The notes under the pieces are model-generated. The model was given only the letters and a program-made list of their open reading frames with translations. It had not been told where the DNA came from and searched no databases. This document shows, one piece after another, positions 1 through 8,974 of a stretch of 64,000 bases of DNA. The position numbers were made by a program, and so were the translations under genes. The DNA comes from Staphylococcus ratti. GTDB taxonomy: Bacteria; Bacillota; Bacilli; Staphylococcales; Staphylococcaceae. Location of the stretch: NCBI RefSeq assembly GCF_020883535.1, contig NZ_CP086654.1, forward strand, positions 868,001 to 932,000. The letters are read 5' to 3'. Each line of letters starts with the position of its first letter. The stretch's first letter is position 1.

Positions 1-1504
<1,504 letters not shown>

Positions 1505-1614
1505 TTAGTTCATAAGGTAATGCTTGTGAAAATCTACTTACTATCTAGTTTTGAATGTATAACATTCAAAGTCACTTTACGAAGTGAAAACGTTTGACAT
1601 AAAGTAAAACATTG
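1505..1614 (+). other. 23S-5S internal transcribed spacer
   Basis: Spacer of about 110 bases in the rRNA transcript. It contains a short inverted repeat at 1550-1572 (tttgaatg/cattcaaa) and a second, gtcacttt/gaagtga, just after it. These are probably processing stems. No gene. Confidence 0.7.
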
Positions 1615-1729
1615 TTTGGTGACAATAGCAAAGAGGTCACACCTGTTCCCATGCCGAACACAGAAGTTAAGCTCTTTAGCGCCGATGGTAGTCGGACTTA
1701 CGTTCCGCGAGAGTAGGACGTTGCCAAGC
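1615..1729 (+). rRNA. rrf: 5S ribosomal RNA
   Basis: About 115 nt. Contains the conserved cacacctgttcccatgccg and gaacacagaagttaag blocks of Gram-positive 5S rRNA, and its ends (tttggt and gccaagc) pair. It lies between 23S and the tRNA cluster. Confidence 0.96.
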
Positions 1730-1737
1730 ATTATATT

Positions 1738-1813
1738 GGAGAATTAGCTCAGCTGGGAGAGCATCTGCCTTACAAGCAGAGGGTCGGCGGTTCGAACCCG
1801 TCATTCTCCACCA
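1738..1813 (+). tRNA. tRNA-Val(TAC)
   Basis: Full cloverleaf with GGAGAAT/ATTCTCC acceptor, loop cttacaa and encoded CCA. First of 25 tRNA genes behind the rRNA genes; the opening order Val-Thr-Lys-Leu-Gly-Leu-Arg-Pro-Ala-Met-Ile-Ser-Met-Asp-Phe matches Bacillus trnB. Confidence 0.97.
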
Positions 1814-1821
1814 ATTTAATA

Positions 1822-1897
<76 letters not shown>

Positions 1898-1902
1898 TGT
1901 GA

Positions 1903-1978
1903 GAGCCATTAGCTCAGTTGGTAGAGCATCTGACTTTTAATCAGAGGGTCAGAGGTTCGAATCCTCTATGGCTCACCA
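1903..1978 (+). tRNA. tRNA-Lys(TTT)
   Basis: Acceptor GAGCCAT/ATGGCTC, anticodon loop cttttaa, CCA encoded. Confidence 0.97.
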
Positions 1979-1983
1979 TTTAT

Positions 1984-2065
1984 GCGGGTGTGGCGGAATT
2001 GGCAGACGCACTAGACTTAGGATCTAGCGCCTTACGGCGTGGGGGTTCGACTCCCTTCACCCGCA
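1984..2065 (+). tRNA. tRNA-Leu(TAG)
   Basis: Class II tRNA with long variable arm, acceptor GCGGGTG/CACCCGC, loop cttagga. CCA is not encoded. Confidence 0.96.
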
Positions 2066-2069
2066 TTAT

Positions 2070-2144
2070 GCAGAAGTAGTTCAGCGGTAGAATACAACCT
2101 TGCCAAGGTTGGGGTCGCGGGTTCGAATCCCGTCTTCTGCTCCA
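2070..2144 (+). tRNA. tRNA-Gly(GCC)
   Basis: Acceptor GCAGAAG/CTTCTGC, loop ttgccaa, CCA encoded. The D-loop keeps the GG pair and the T-loop is ttcgaat, so this is an ordinary protein-synthesis tRNA, unlike the three Gly genes at 3612-3878. Confidence 0.96.
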
Positions 2145-2152
2145 TTTATTTT

Positions 2153-2241
2153 GCCGGGGTGGCGGAACTGGCAGACGCACAGGACTTAAAATCCTGCGGT
2201 GAGAGATCACCGTACCGGTTCGATTCCGGTCCTCGGCACCA
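2153..2241 (+). tRNA. tRNA-Leu(TAA)
   Basis: Class II tRNA, loop cttaaaa, long variable arm ggtgagagatcacc, CCA encoded. Confidence 0.96.
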
Positions 2242-2250
2242 TTTTAATAT

Positions 2251-2324
2251 GCGCCCGTAGCTCAATTGGATAGAGCGTTTGACTACGGATCAAAAGGTTA
2301 TGGGTTCGACTCCTATCGGGCGCG
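2251..2324 (+). tRNA. tRNA-Arg(ACG)
   Basis: Acceptor GCGCCCG/CGGGCGC, loop ctacgga. The wobble A should be deaminated to inosine. No CCA directly encoded. Confidence 0.96.
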
Positions 2325-2338
2325 CTACCATAGCATTC

Positions 2339-2412
2339 CGGGAAGTAGCTCAGCTTGGTAGAGCACTTGGTTTGGGACCAAGGGGTCGCAGGTTCAAATC
2401 CTGTCTTCCCGA
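2339..2412 (+). tRNA. tRNA-Pro(TGG)
   Basis: Acceptor CGGGAAG/CTTCCCG, loop tttggga, no encoded CCA. Confidence 0.96.
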
Positions 2413-2437
2413 CTTCTTAAAAACACTATTATTGTAT

Positions 2438-2513
2438 GGGGGCTTAGCTCAGCTGGGAGAGCGCCTGCTTTGCACGCAGGAGGTCAGCGGTTCGATCCCG
2501 CTAGTCTCCACCA
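2438..2513 (+). tRNA. tRNA-Ala(TGC)
   Basis: Loop tttgcac, CCA encoded. The acceptor stem contains two G-T pairs. Confidence 0.96.
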
Positions 2514-2542
2514 TTTAAATTAATATCATACAACTTTTTTAA

Positions 2543-2616
2543 GGCGGCGTAGCTCAGCTGGCTAGAGCGTACGGTTCATACCCGTGAGGTCGGGGGTTCG
2601 ATCCCCTCCGCCGCCA
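2543..2616 (+). tRNA. tRNA-Met(CAT), elongator
   Basis: Loop ttcatac, acceptor GGCGGCG/CGCCGCC fully paired, so not the initiator. Placement matches elongator Met in the Bacillus trnB order. Confidence 0.92.
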
Positions 2617-2645
2617 CTAATTATAGTTGATAGAAATGATTATTC

Positions 2646-2719
2646 GGACCTTTAGCTCAGTTGGTTAGAGCTAACGGCTCATAACCGTTCGGTCGCAGGT
2701 TCGAGTCCTGCAAGGTCCA
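2646..2719 (+). tRNA. tRNA-Ile(CAT), lysidine type
   Basis: Anticodon CAT, but the body (GGACCTT...AAGGTCC) and its place right after elongator Met match the minor Ile tRNA whose C34 is turned into lysidine by TilS. A second elongator Met is the alternative. Confidence 0.85.
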
Positions 2720-2728
2720 TATAATTTT

Positions 2729-2821
2729 GGAGGAATACCCAAGTCTGGCTGAAGGGATCGGTCTTGAAAACCGACAGGGGCTTAACGGCTCGCGGGGGTT
2801 CGAATCCCTCTTCCTCCGCCA
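2729..2821 (+). tRNA. tRNA-Ser(TGA)
   Basis: Class II tRNA with long variable arm, loop cttgaaa, acceptor GGAGGAA/TTCCTCC, CCA encoded. Confidence 0.96.
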
Positions 2822-2841
2822 TTATTTTAAATTTCTATTAA

Positions 2842-2915
2842 CGCGGGATGGAGCAGTTCGGTAGCTCGTCGGGCTCATAACCCGAAGATCGGTGGTTCAA
2901 ATCCGCCTCCCGCAA
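2842..2915 (+). tRNA. tRNA-fMet(CAT), initiator, copy 1
   Basis: C1-A72 mismatch at the acceptor end and the GGG/CCC anticodon-stem pairs mark the initiator. Differs by one base (a/g after cccgaa) from the copy at 50402. Confidence 0.96.
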
Positions 2916-2920
2916 TATTT

Positions 2921-2997
2921 GGTCCCGTAGTGGAGCGGTTTAACACGCCTGCCTGTCACGCAGGAGATCGCGGGTTCGATTCCCGTCGGGACCGCCA
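2921..2997 (+). tRNA. tRNA-Asp(GTC), copy 1
   Basis: Acceptor GGTCCCG/CGGGACC, loop ctgtcac, CCA encoded. A second copy is at 50484. Confidence 0.96.
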
Positions 2998-3011
2998 TTA
3001 TAATATGATAT

Positions 3012-3087
3012 GGTTCAGTAGCTCAGTCGGTAGAGCAAAGGACTGAAAATCCTTGTGTCGGCGGTTCGATTCCGTCCTGAACCACCA
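3012..3087 (+). tRNA. tRNA-Phe(GAA), copy 1
   Basis: Acceptor GGTTCAG/CTGAACC, loop ctgaaaa, CCA encoded; the copy at 50570 has the same body but no CCA. Confidence 0.96.
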
Positions 3088-3101
3088 TTTTTTTGCATTT
3101 T

Positions 3102-3177
<76 letters not shown>

Positions 3178-3182
3178 TTATC

Positions 3183-3266
3183 GGAGGGGTAGCGAAGTGG
3201 CTAAACGCGGCGGACTGTAAATCCGCTCCTTCGGGTTCGGCAGTTCGAATCTGCCCCCCTCCACCA
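3183..3266 (+). tRNA. tRNA-Tyr(GTA)
   Basis: Class II, acceptor GGAGGGG/CCCCTCC, loop ctgtaaa, CCA encoded. Confidence 0.96.
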
Positions 3267-3276
3267 TTATGTTTAT

Positions 3277-3350
3277 AGGGGCATAGTTCAACGGTAGAAT
3301 AGAGGTCTCCAAAACCTTTGATGTGGGTTCGATTCCTACTGCCCCTGCCA
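3277..3350 (+). tRNA. tRNA-Trp(CCA)
   Basis: Acceptor AGGGGCA/TGCCCCT, loop ctccaaa, CCA encoded. Confidence 0.96.
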
Positions 3351-3351
3351 T

Positions 3352-3425
3352 GGCGGTTGTGGCGAAGTGGTTAACGCATCGGATTGTGGTTCCGACATTC
3401 GTGGGTTCGATTCCCATCAACCGCC
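3352..3425 (+). tRNA. tRNA-His(GTG), copy 1
   Basis: Loop ttgtggt; an extra G(-1) faces the discriminator C, as expected for tRNA-His. Near-identical copy at 50654. Confidence 0.96.
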
Positions 3426-3441
3426 CTTTATTTAAAATTAA

Positions 3442-3513
3442 TGGGCTATAGCCAAGCGGTAAGGCAACGGACTTTGACTCCGTCACTCGCTGGTTCGAAT
3501 CCAGCTAGCCCAG
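3442..3513 (+). tRNA. tRNA-Gln(TTG)
   Basis: Acceptor TGGGCTA/TAGCCCA, loop ctttgac, no encoded CCA. Confidence 0.95.
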
Positions 3514-3521
3514 TTCCTTTT

Positions 3522-3596
3522 GGCGGCATAGCCAAGTGGTAAGGCCGAGGTCTGCAAAACCTCTATTCACCGGTTCAAATCCGGTTGCCGCCTCCA
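3522..3596 (+). tRNA. tRNA-Cys(GCA)
   Basis: Acceptor GGCGGCA/TGCCGCC, loop ctgcaaa, CCA encoded. Confidence 0.96.
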
Positions 3597-3611
3597 TTTT
3601 AGTTAAAATAT

Positions 3612-3685
3612 GCGGGAGTAGTTCAATTTTAGAACACTTTTCTTCCTGAAAAGAGGTATAGGTGCAAGTCCTATCTTCCGCTCCA
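3612..3685 (+). tRNA. tRNA-Gly(TCC), cell-wall type, copy 1
   Basis: Acceptor GCGGGAG/CTTCCGC and loop cttcctg (anticodon TCC). The D-loop (aatttta) lacks the conserved GG and the T-loop reads tgcaagt instead of ttcnant. These are the marks of the staphylococcal non-proteinogenic tRNA-Gly that escape EF-Tu and feed FemXAB for the pentaglycine bridge. That role is from family knowledge; the loop changes are seen directly. Confidence 0.9.
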
Positions 3686-3706
3686 ATTTAATTCAATGAT
3701 TAATAT

Positions 3707-3781
3707 GCGGGAGTAGTTCAACTCTTAGAATACTTTCCTTCCCGGAAAGTGATATAGGTGTAAATCCTATCTTCCGCTCCA
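3707..3781 (+). tRNA. tRNA-Gly(TCC), cell-wall type, copy 2
   Basis: Loop cttcccg with anticodon TCC and a C/G-richer anticodon stem (ctttc/gaaag). The D-loop (aactctta) has no GG and the T-loop is tgtaaat, as in copies 1 and 3. Confidence 0.9.
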
Positions 3782-3803
3782 ATTTTATTTATTATTAAGA
3801 TTT

Positions 3804-3878
3804 GCGGGAGTAGTTCAACTTTTAGAACACTTTTCTTCCTGAAAAGAGGTATAGGTGTGAATCCTATCTTCCGCTCCA
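3804..3878 (+). tRNA. tRNA-Gly(TCC), cell-wall type, copy 3
   Basis: Same anticodon arm as copy 1 (cttcctg), D-loop aactttta without GG, T-loop tgtgaat. It is followed at 3884-3911 by a short t-rich stretch before the final Leu tRNA. Confidence 0.9.
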
Positions 3879-3917
3879 ATTGTTGCTTCCAACCTGAATG
3901 GGAGTTTTTTTGTACTA

Positions 3918-4001
3918 GCCGGTGTGGCGGAATTGGCAGACGCGCGGGACTCAAAATCCCGTGTCTTTACAGACGTGTCGGTTCGACCCCGACCACCGGT
4001 A
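3918..4001 (+). tRNA. tRNA-Leu(CAA)
   Basis: Class II, loop ctcaaaa, long variable arm. The first acceptor pair is G1-T72, a wobble rather than G-C, and CCA is not encoded. Last tRNA of the cluster. Confidence 0.93.
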
Positions 4002-4031
4002 TAAATATTTTTTTGCGCAATGTTGCGTATT

Positions 4032-4063
4032 AGAAACCCTACATAAATAGGGTTTCTTTTTTT
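4032..4063 (+). terminator. Terminator of the rRNA-tRNA transcript
   Basis: agaaaccct/agggtttct hairpin followed by a run of T, 30 bases after the last tRNA. Confidence 0.9.
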
Positions 4064-4340
4064 GCTGTAAAATAGAATTCTGATCTGAAACTGTAATGGC
4101 ACCAAGCTAAATTTACAATTAACATGTCGTATTCTCTTTTCATTTTCAGCATATTTCTCTACTTTTACTTCTTCATTTGCTTTCTTTCCCACGTTATTAC
4201 TACGATAGCAGCTTGTAATTTAAGTAGTTTATTAAGTATTACTTGCTAAATTCTATAGATAAATATAGACATTTTTATTTAAATTTTGTAAAAAAATACA
4301 AATTTTGATTATTCTTAAAATGTTTGGGTAATATTTATAA

Positions 4341-4403
4341 TATTCTAACATTTTAGAATAAAAGATGCTGACACATTGAAAGTATTCTTAATGTATTAGC
4401 ATC
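4341..4403 (+). promoter_or_regulatory. Two tandem hairpins in the lipase leader
   Basis: 4341-4360 is an 8-bp inverted repeat (tattctaa/ttagaata). 4364-4403 is a 14-bp stem with a single mismatch (gatgctgacacatt against aatgtattagcatc) around a 12-base loop. It ends about 12 bases before the Shine-Dalgarno aaaggggaag of the lipase gene at 4435. The stems would lie in the 5' UTR if transcription starts upstream, and could stabilise the mRNA or bind a regulator. The rest of 4064-4340 shows no gene. Confidence 0.55.
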
Positions 4404-4434
4404 ACATTTAACCGAAAAGAAAGGGGAAGATAAT

Positions 4435-5736
4435 ATGAAGTTAAAGCTTTTAGACAAATTTATTTATCTAAGTATTGCATTATTAATAACATCATTGATT
4501 ACTGCACCTATAGGAAATGCAATGACAACATCTAGTGGAAATACGTACGGTGTGAATCAAAGTAATTCGAATAATCAAAACTTTTACAAGAATAAGGCAC
4601 CTATCATTCTTGTACCTGGTTTTAATTCTTATGTTGATGATAAAAAACCTTCATATTTGGCAAAATATTGGGGGGGAACAAAATATGATATACCTCAAAA
4701 TTTAGAAAAATCAGGTTATCGTACATTTGAAGCAGATATTGGAGCACTCTCAAGTAATTACGAAAGGGCAGTTGAATTATACTATTTTATCAAAGGCGGT
4801 CGTGTAGACTACGGAGCAGCTCATGCCAAAAAATATGGGCATAAAAGGTATGGGGCAACGTATGAGGGTGTATATCCTGAATGGAGTCCTGAAAAGCCCG
4901 TTCATCTCGTTTCACATAGTATGGGGGGACAAACAATTCGCATGTTAGAACACTTATTGCGATATGGTTCTCAGGAGGAAATAAAATATCATAAAGTTCA
5001 TGGTGGAAAAGCGTCTGACTTATTCCGAAATAAAACGGACACGCAAATACTTAGTATGACAACGTTAAGTGCCCCGCATAATGGCACATATGCTTCTGAT
5101 GAATTAGGGAATGAGGCTTTTGTAAAACAATGTTTTTACCTCTATGTTGTATTGAAAGGAAATGCTAATTCTCGTGTGAATTTTGGATTAGATCAATGGG
5201 GTTTACGTCAGAAAAAAGGTGAATCTAGTAGTGACTACGCTAAAAGAGTGATGCATTCTAAGATTTGGAAAACAAAAGATCATGGCTTCTATGATTTAAC
5301 AACTGAAGGAGCAAGGAAAATCAACCAACAAACGAACATTAACCCTAAAATATACTATACATCGTATGCAGCAGAAGCTACGCATAAAAATATAATGGGA
5401 AAATACAAAGCAGATTACAGTATGTTTTTCCCACTTGTTTTGACAGCGAATGTGATAGGCAAGGTTAGCGATACGTCTTGGAGAGAAAACGATGGATTAA
5501 TTTCTATAACGTCAGCACAACATCCATATAACCAGCCTTTTAAAAAAGCTGGACCTAAACAGGAGAAAGGTATTTGGCAAGTAATGCCAACATTACATGA
5601 TTGGGATCATGCAGATTTAGTTGGACAGGATGAAGTTGATACTAACCGTACAAAAGAAGAATTGGAAGATATGTATAAAAATATAGCAGAACGCTTAGTA
5701 CAAGCTGAAAAATCTAAAAGTGGAGAGGAGCAATAA
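4435..5736 (+). CDS. Secreted lipase-family protein without propeptide
   Basis: 433 residues, alpha/beta hydrolase of the staphylococcal triacylglycerol lipase family (PVDYGAAH-like and YYFIKGGR core, APHNG, WDH). An N-terminal hydrophobic segment (about 8-30) looks like a signal peptide, and the catalytic domain starts near residue 54. The large propeptide of secreted staphylococcal lipases (whole preproproteins about 640-690 residues) is absent. The triad can be read as S162 (SHSMG), D287 (YDLT) and H392 (DWDH). Two hallmark positions differ: the nucleophile motif is SHSMG rather than GHSMG, and the oxyanion loop reads VPGF rather than VHGF. A good aaaggggaag site precedes ATG 4435. A PSM-like ORF follows two bases after the stop. 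I infer an active or formerly active lipase with altered processing and specificity; substrate unknown. Confidence 0.85.
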   Translation: MKLKLLDKFIYLSIALLITSLITAPIGNAMTTSSGNTYGVNQSNSNNQNFYKNKAPIILVPGFNSYVDDKKPSYLAKYWGGTKYDIPQNLEKSGYRTFEADIGALSSNYERAVELYYFIKGGRVDYGAAHAKKYGHKRYGATYEGVYPEWSPEKPVHLVSHSMGGQTIRMLEHLLRYGSQEEIKYHKVHGGKASDLFRNKTDTQILSMTTLSAPHNGTYASDELGNEAFVKQCFYLYVVLKGNANSRVNFGLDQWGLRQKKGESSSDYAKRVMHSKIWKTKDHGFYDLTTEGARKINQQTNINPKIYYTSYAAEATHKNIMGKYKADYSMFFPLVLTANVIGKVSDTSWRENDGLISITSAQHPYNQPFKKAGPKQEKGIWQVMPTLHDWDHADLVGQDEVDTNRTKEELEDMYKNIAERLVQAEKSKSGEEQ

Positions 5737-5738
5737 TT

Positions 5739-5804
5739 ATGTCTGGAGATTTATTAGATTTAATAGGATCATTTTTTAGAGTGTTAAAAGTATTATTTTT
5801 CTAA
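5739..5804 (+). CDS. PSM-like amphipathic peptide, 21 aa
   Basis: Short ORF starting two bases after the lipase stop, with a strong ribosome site (ggagaggag, 7 bases before ATG) inside the lipase 3' end, so it should be translationally coupled. The 21-residue product has no signal peptide. Its polar residues fall on one helical face (D4, D7, S11, R14, K17) and Leu/Ile/Phe/Val on the other, with a Phe-Phe C-terminus. Length, starting Met and amphipathicity match alpha-type phenol-soluble modulins, which are exported by PmtABCD; the sequence itself is not one I recognise. Net side-chain charge is about zero. Function is inference. Confidence 0.6.
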   Translation: MSGDLLDLIGSFFRVLKVLFF

Positions 5805-5912
5805 TCTGACACGATTGTAGTATACATGAGCTAAAATTATCAAAAATTTTAAAAGCTATATTAACACAACAATGTTTCATATCTGTTGTGGCCAAAATGA
5901 CTTAGAGATGTA

Positions 5913-6215
5913 AGGGCGGGACGACGAAATCAAATAGATTTCTGTCCCGCTTTTAAAATGAGAAAATAGCTGTTAAAAAGCACAGTAGCTGTCTGGATTG
6001 AACTGCGCTTGCCAGCTTATTCAATCCTAGTCAGCCTTGTCGGGGTGGGACGACGAAATCAAATAGATTTCTGTCCCGCCTTTAAAATGAGAAAATAGCT
6101 GTTAAAAAGCACAGTAGCTGTCTGGATTGAACTGCGCTTGCCAGCTTATTCAATCCTAGTCAGCTTTGTGGGGGCGGGACGACGAAATCAAATAGATTTC
6201 TGTCCCGCTCCCTTT
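5913..6215. repeat. Tandem hairpin-repeat array A, three units
   Basis: Three copies of a hairpin (gcgggac-gac-gaaatc-aaata-gatttc-t-gtcccgc type) at about 5914-5950, 6042-6080 and 6169-6215. They sit in a near-identical repeat unit of about 127-130 bp whose other part (agctgtctggattgaact...tcaatcctagtcagc) is also inverted-repeat rich. T-runs after the stems could make them terminators for the lipase unit. The same family returns at 7488-7663. Confidence 0.85.
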
Positions 6216-6369
6216 TTAGGTTAGGCGTATATGACTATGCTTACTGATGCTTATGTATTTACTGATTTTTGCATATTTAAAAAATAAAAGAAATCATAGA
6301 TATCCGATTGTGGCATGTCTTTGAATGTATTATGATATACATATTAGTTTTGTTGAGGAGGAGCAAAAA

Positions 6370-7428
6370 TTGCCAAAAGTGAAACAATCCCGAAAGCAAT
6401 TTTTTACAAACATACTTAATGCGGTAGGTGCAGGTGTAGTTATTGCATTGTTGCCAAATGCATTATTAGGGGAATTACTGAAATTTTTTAAAGATGGCCA
6501 ACCTACACTAGAATTAATGTATCAGCTGGTTGTAATTATTCAATCTTTCATGGCATTTATTATTGGTGCGCTAGCTGCACATGCCTTTAAATTCTCTGGA
6601 CCTGGCATTGTCATTACAGGGGTATCAGCGATGCTTGGTTCAGGAGCGGTCCAATTTAAAGGGAATGCAATTGTACTTCAAGGTATTGGCGACATTATTA
6701 ATGTTATCCTTGTTGTGATGCTTGCTTGTTGTCTATTTATTATTTTAAAAGATAAATTCGGCTCATTAGAAATGATTATTTTGCCTGTACTCATCCCAGT
6801 TTTCTCTGGTTTAGTCGGTTTATTAATATTGCCTCATGTAAGAAAAGTAACGCAGGCATTAGGTGCAATGATTCAGTCATTTACCGATTTGAATCCTTTA
6901 ATGATGAGTATCCTGATTTCAATGACGTTTGCGTTGTTAATGGTAACACCGATATCTTTAGTTGCGATTGCGACGGCGATTTCTTTAGAAGGTCTTGGCA
7001 GTGGTGCAGGTAATATGGGTATTGTTGCTGCATGTGTTACGTTTATTTTTGGCTCATTAGGTGTCAATAAACTCGGCGTTAATATTGTGCTTATTATTGG
7101 AGCAGCTAAAATGATGATTCCGGTTTATTTGAAGCATCCAATTATTATGGTTCCGCTCGCTATAAATGGTGCGATTGCAGGGACACTGACTTACTTAATT
7201 GGGATTAAAGGTACACCGATGTCTGCTGGTTTTGGCTATACAGGCTTAGTTGGACCTCTGAATGCATTTGCACGAATGAATGGTGAACCAATTATGAATA
7301 TTGTATTATTAACATTTGGTTATCTCATTATTCCGTTTACGTTTGGGTTTATTGTGCATCAATTGTGTAAAAAATGGTTACCAGGTTATTCTGATGACAT
7401 TTATCGTTTCGAAATTCCTAAACAATAG
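6370..7428 (+). CDS. PfoR-like / PTS EIIC type 2 membrane protein
   Basis: 352 residues from the TTG at 6370, chosen because gaggagg stands 7 bases upstream; an in-frame start at 6325 has no site. About ten hydrophobic segments. The family is the EIIC-like membrane proteins annotated as PfoR regulators, with conserved stretches GPGIVITG and GFGYTGLVGP. These proteins have a sugar-PTS permease fold but no EIIA or EIIB domain, and none is seen nearby. Substrate or regulatory role is not known. The gene stands alone between the two hairpin-repeat arrays, which look like its outer borders. Confidence 0.8.
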   Translation: MPKVKQSRKQFFTNILNAVGAGVVIALLPNALLGELLKFFKDGQPTLELMYQLVVIIQSFMAFIIGALAAHAFKFSGPGIVITGVSAMLGSGAVQFKGNAIVLQGIGDIINVILVVMLACCLFIILKDKFGSLEMIILPVLIPVFSGLVGLLILPHVRKVTQALGAMIQSFTDLNPLMMSILISMTFALLMVTPISLVAIATAISLEGLGSGAGNMGIVAACVTFIFGSLGVNKLGVNIVLIIGAAKMMIPVYLKHPIIMVPLAINGAIAGTLTYLIGIKGTPMSAGFGYTGLVGPLNAFARMNGEPIMNIVLLTFGYLIIPFTFGFIVHQLCKKWLPGYSDDIYRFEIPKQ

Positions 7429-7487
7429 TTAAATGATCAAGATAAGTATTATTTATAGTTTCCGAGCTTCGATATAGAAAGATGTTG

Positions 7488-7663
7488 AAGGGGGTGGGAC
7501 AACGAAATCAAATAGATTTCTGTCCCGCATTTAATGAGAGAATAACAGTTAAAAAGTCACAGTAGCTGTCTGGATTGAAACTTCGCTTAGCAGCTCCTTT
7601 CAACCCTAGTCAGCCTTGTGGGGGTGGGACAACGAAATCAAATAGATTTCTGTCCCACTCCCT
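7488..7663. repeat. Hairpin-repeat array B, two units
   Basis: Two copies at about 7490-7530 and 7618-7663 of the same hairpin as array A, with acaacgaaatc in place of acgacgaaatc, again spaced by 130 bp. The last copy ends in cccactcccttttt. The remaining sequence 7429-7840 holds no ORF and must contain the queG promoter. Confidence 0.85.
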
Positions 7664-7840
7664 TTTTCTACATACTAAATGGCTTTGTCTGAACGAGCGT
7701 TTTACATGTAAGCCAATAACATACTAGTTGGTATGTTTACGCTAATTTACATCTGAAAGGACTTATAAATCGTAACAATTTTATGAAGAGCCGATTTAAA
7801 ATTATGTTAAAATGATAGAGTGACTTTGTGAGGTGAAAAA

Positions 7841-8974
7841 ATGGATATACTGACGTTAAAACAAGAAGTCATTGATTACGCGCATCAAATTGGAATAGAT
7901 GACATAGGTTTTACTACAGCTGATCCATTTGATGAACTGAAAAACAAGTTAATTGAATACCATGCGAAAGGTTACGCATCTGGATTTGAAGAATCTGATA
8001 TCAATTTAAGGACAGAGCCTAAATTATCTCTTCCTTCTGCTCAATCGATTATTGCGATTGCTGTAGGTTATCCGAACAAGCTCCAAAACGCTCCGAAAAG
8101 TGTCAGAGGAGACCGACGAGGTATGTTTGCACGTGCTTCTTGGGGACAAGATTATCATTCAATTATGCGACGACGCCTTGATGATTTGGCCGCATTTATT
8201 CAATCTAAAGTGCCAGACGTTGAAACGATGTCAATGGTAGATACAGGCGTTTTATCTGACCGAGCAGTAGCAGAACGTGCAGGATTAGGCTTTACGGGAA
8301 GAAATGGTTTTGTGATTAATCCTAAGCTAGGAACATGGTCATATTTGGGAGAAATGTTGGTTAACTTGCCTTTCCCTCCAGATGAACAAATTATTGACAG
8401 CTGTGGAGATTGTACGATTTGTGTAGATCGATGTCCAACAAGTGCATTAGTTGGTGACGGTCAACTCAATAGTCAAAAATGTATTAGCTTTTTAACGCAA
8501 ACAAAAGGCTATTTAAAAGATGAATATCGTTATAAAATAGGTAATAGACTTTATGGATGCGATACATGTCAGCAAGTTTGTCCTAAAAATAGAGGAATTA
8601 ATACTGAACAAGATGATATCATACTTGAACCTGATATTTTAAAGCCGCGACTTGTACCTTTATTACAAATGTCGAATAAAGAATTTAAAGCAACCTATGG
8701 GCATTTAGCAGGTGCATGGCGTGGGAAAAAGCCGATTCAAAGAAATGCGATTATCGCACTTGCGCATTTTGAGGAAGTTTCAGCAATTCCAGAATTAAAA
8801 GCCGTTGCTGAAGAAGACCCAAGGCCAATGATTAGAGGGACAGCCTTTTGGGCAATTGGACAGATATTAGGAGATGAAGCAAAAGATTATGTGATGTCAC
8901 ATTATGATAATGAACTTGAAGAAGTTCAAAAAGAAATGGTAAAAGGTTTAGAAATGAGGAGACAAAAAAGATGA
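7841..8974 (+). CDS. queG: Epoxyqueuosine reductase
   Basis: 377 residues. Catalyses the last step of queuosine synthesis in tRNA (epoxyqueuosine to queuosine), a cobalamin- and Fe-S-dependent cytosolic reaction. Two cysteine clusters are visible, CGDCTICVDRCP and CDTCQQVCP, the two [4Fe-4S] ferredoxin-type motifs of the family. A C-terminal HEAT-like part follows (roughly 290-377: RNAIIALAHF, RPMIRGTAFWAIGQI), as expected for tRNA recognition. Start ATG 7841 has gaggtg 7 bases upstream. The stop overlaps the trmL start by 4 bases, so the two tRNA wobble-base enzymes form an operon. Confidence 0.96.
   Translation: MDILTLKQEVIDYAHQIGIDDIGFTTADPFDELKNKLIEYHAKGYASGFEESDINLRTEPKLSLPSAQSIIAIAVGYPNKLQNAPKSVRGDRRGMFARASWGQDYHSIMRRRLDDLAAFIQSKVPDVETMSMVDTGVLSDRAVAERAGLGFTGRNGFVINPKLGTWSYLGEMLVNLPFPPDEQIIDSCGDCTICVDRCPTSALVGDGQLNSQKCISFLTQTKGYLKDEYRYKIGNRLYGCDTCQQVCPKNRGINTEQDDIILEPDILKPRLVPLLQMSNKEFKATYGHLAGAWRGKKPIQRNAIIALAHFEEVSAIPELKAVAEEDPRPMIRGTAFWAIGQILGDEAKDYVMSHYDNELEEVQKEMVKGLEMRRQKR

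Noticed and set aside
4064..4434. Riboswitch or T-box before the lipase
   Set aside because: Hairpins are present, but no conserved T-box or known riboswitch core was found.
5913..7663. Regularly spaced repeats as a CRISPR array
   Set aside because: Units of about 130 bp share almost their full length, with no unique spacers and no cas genes.
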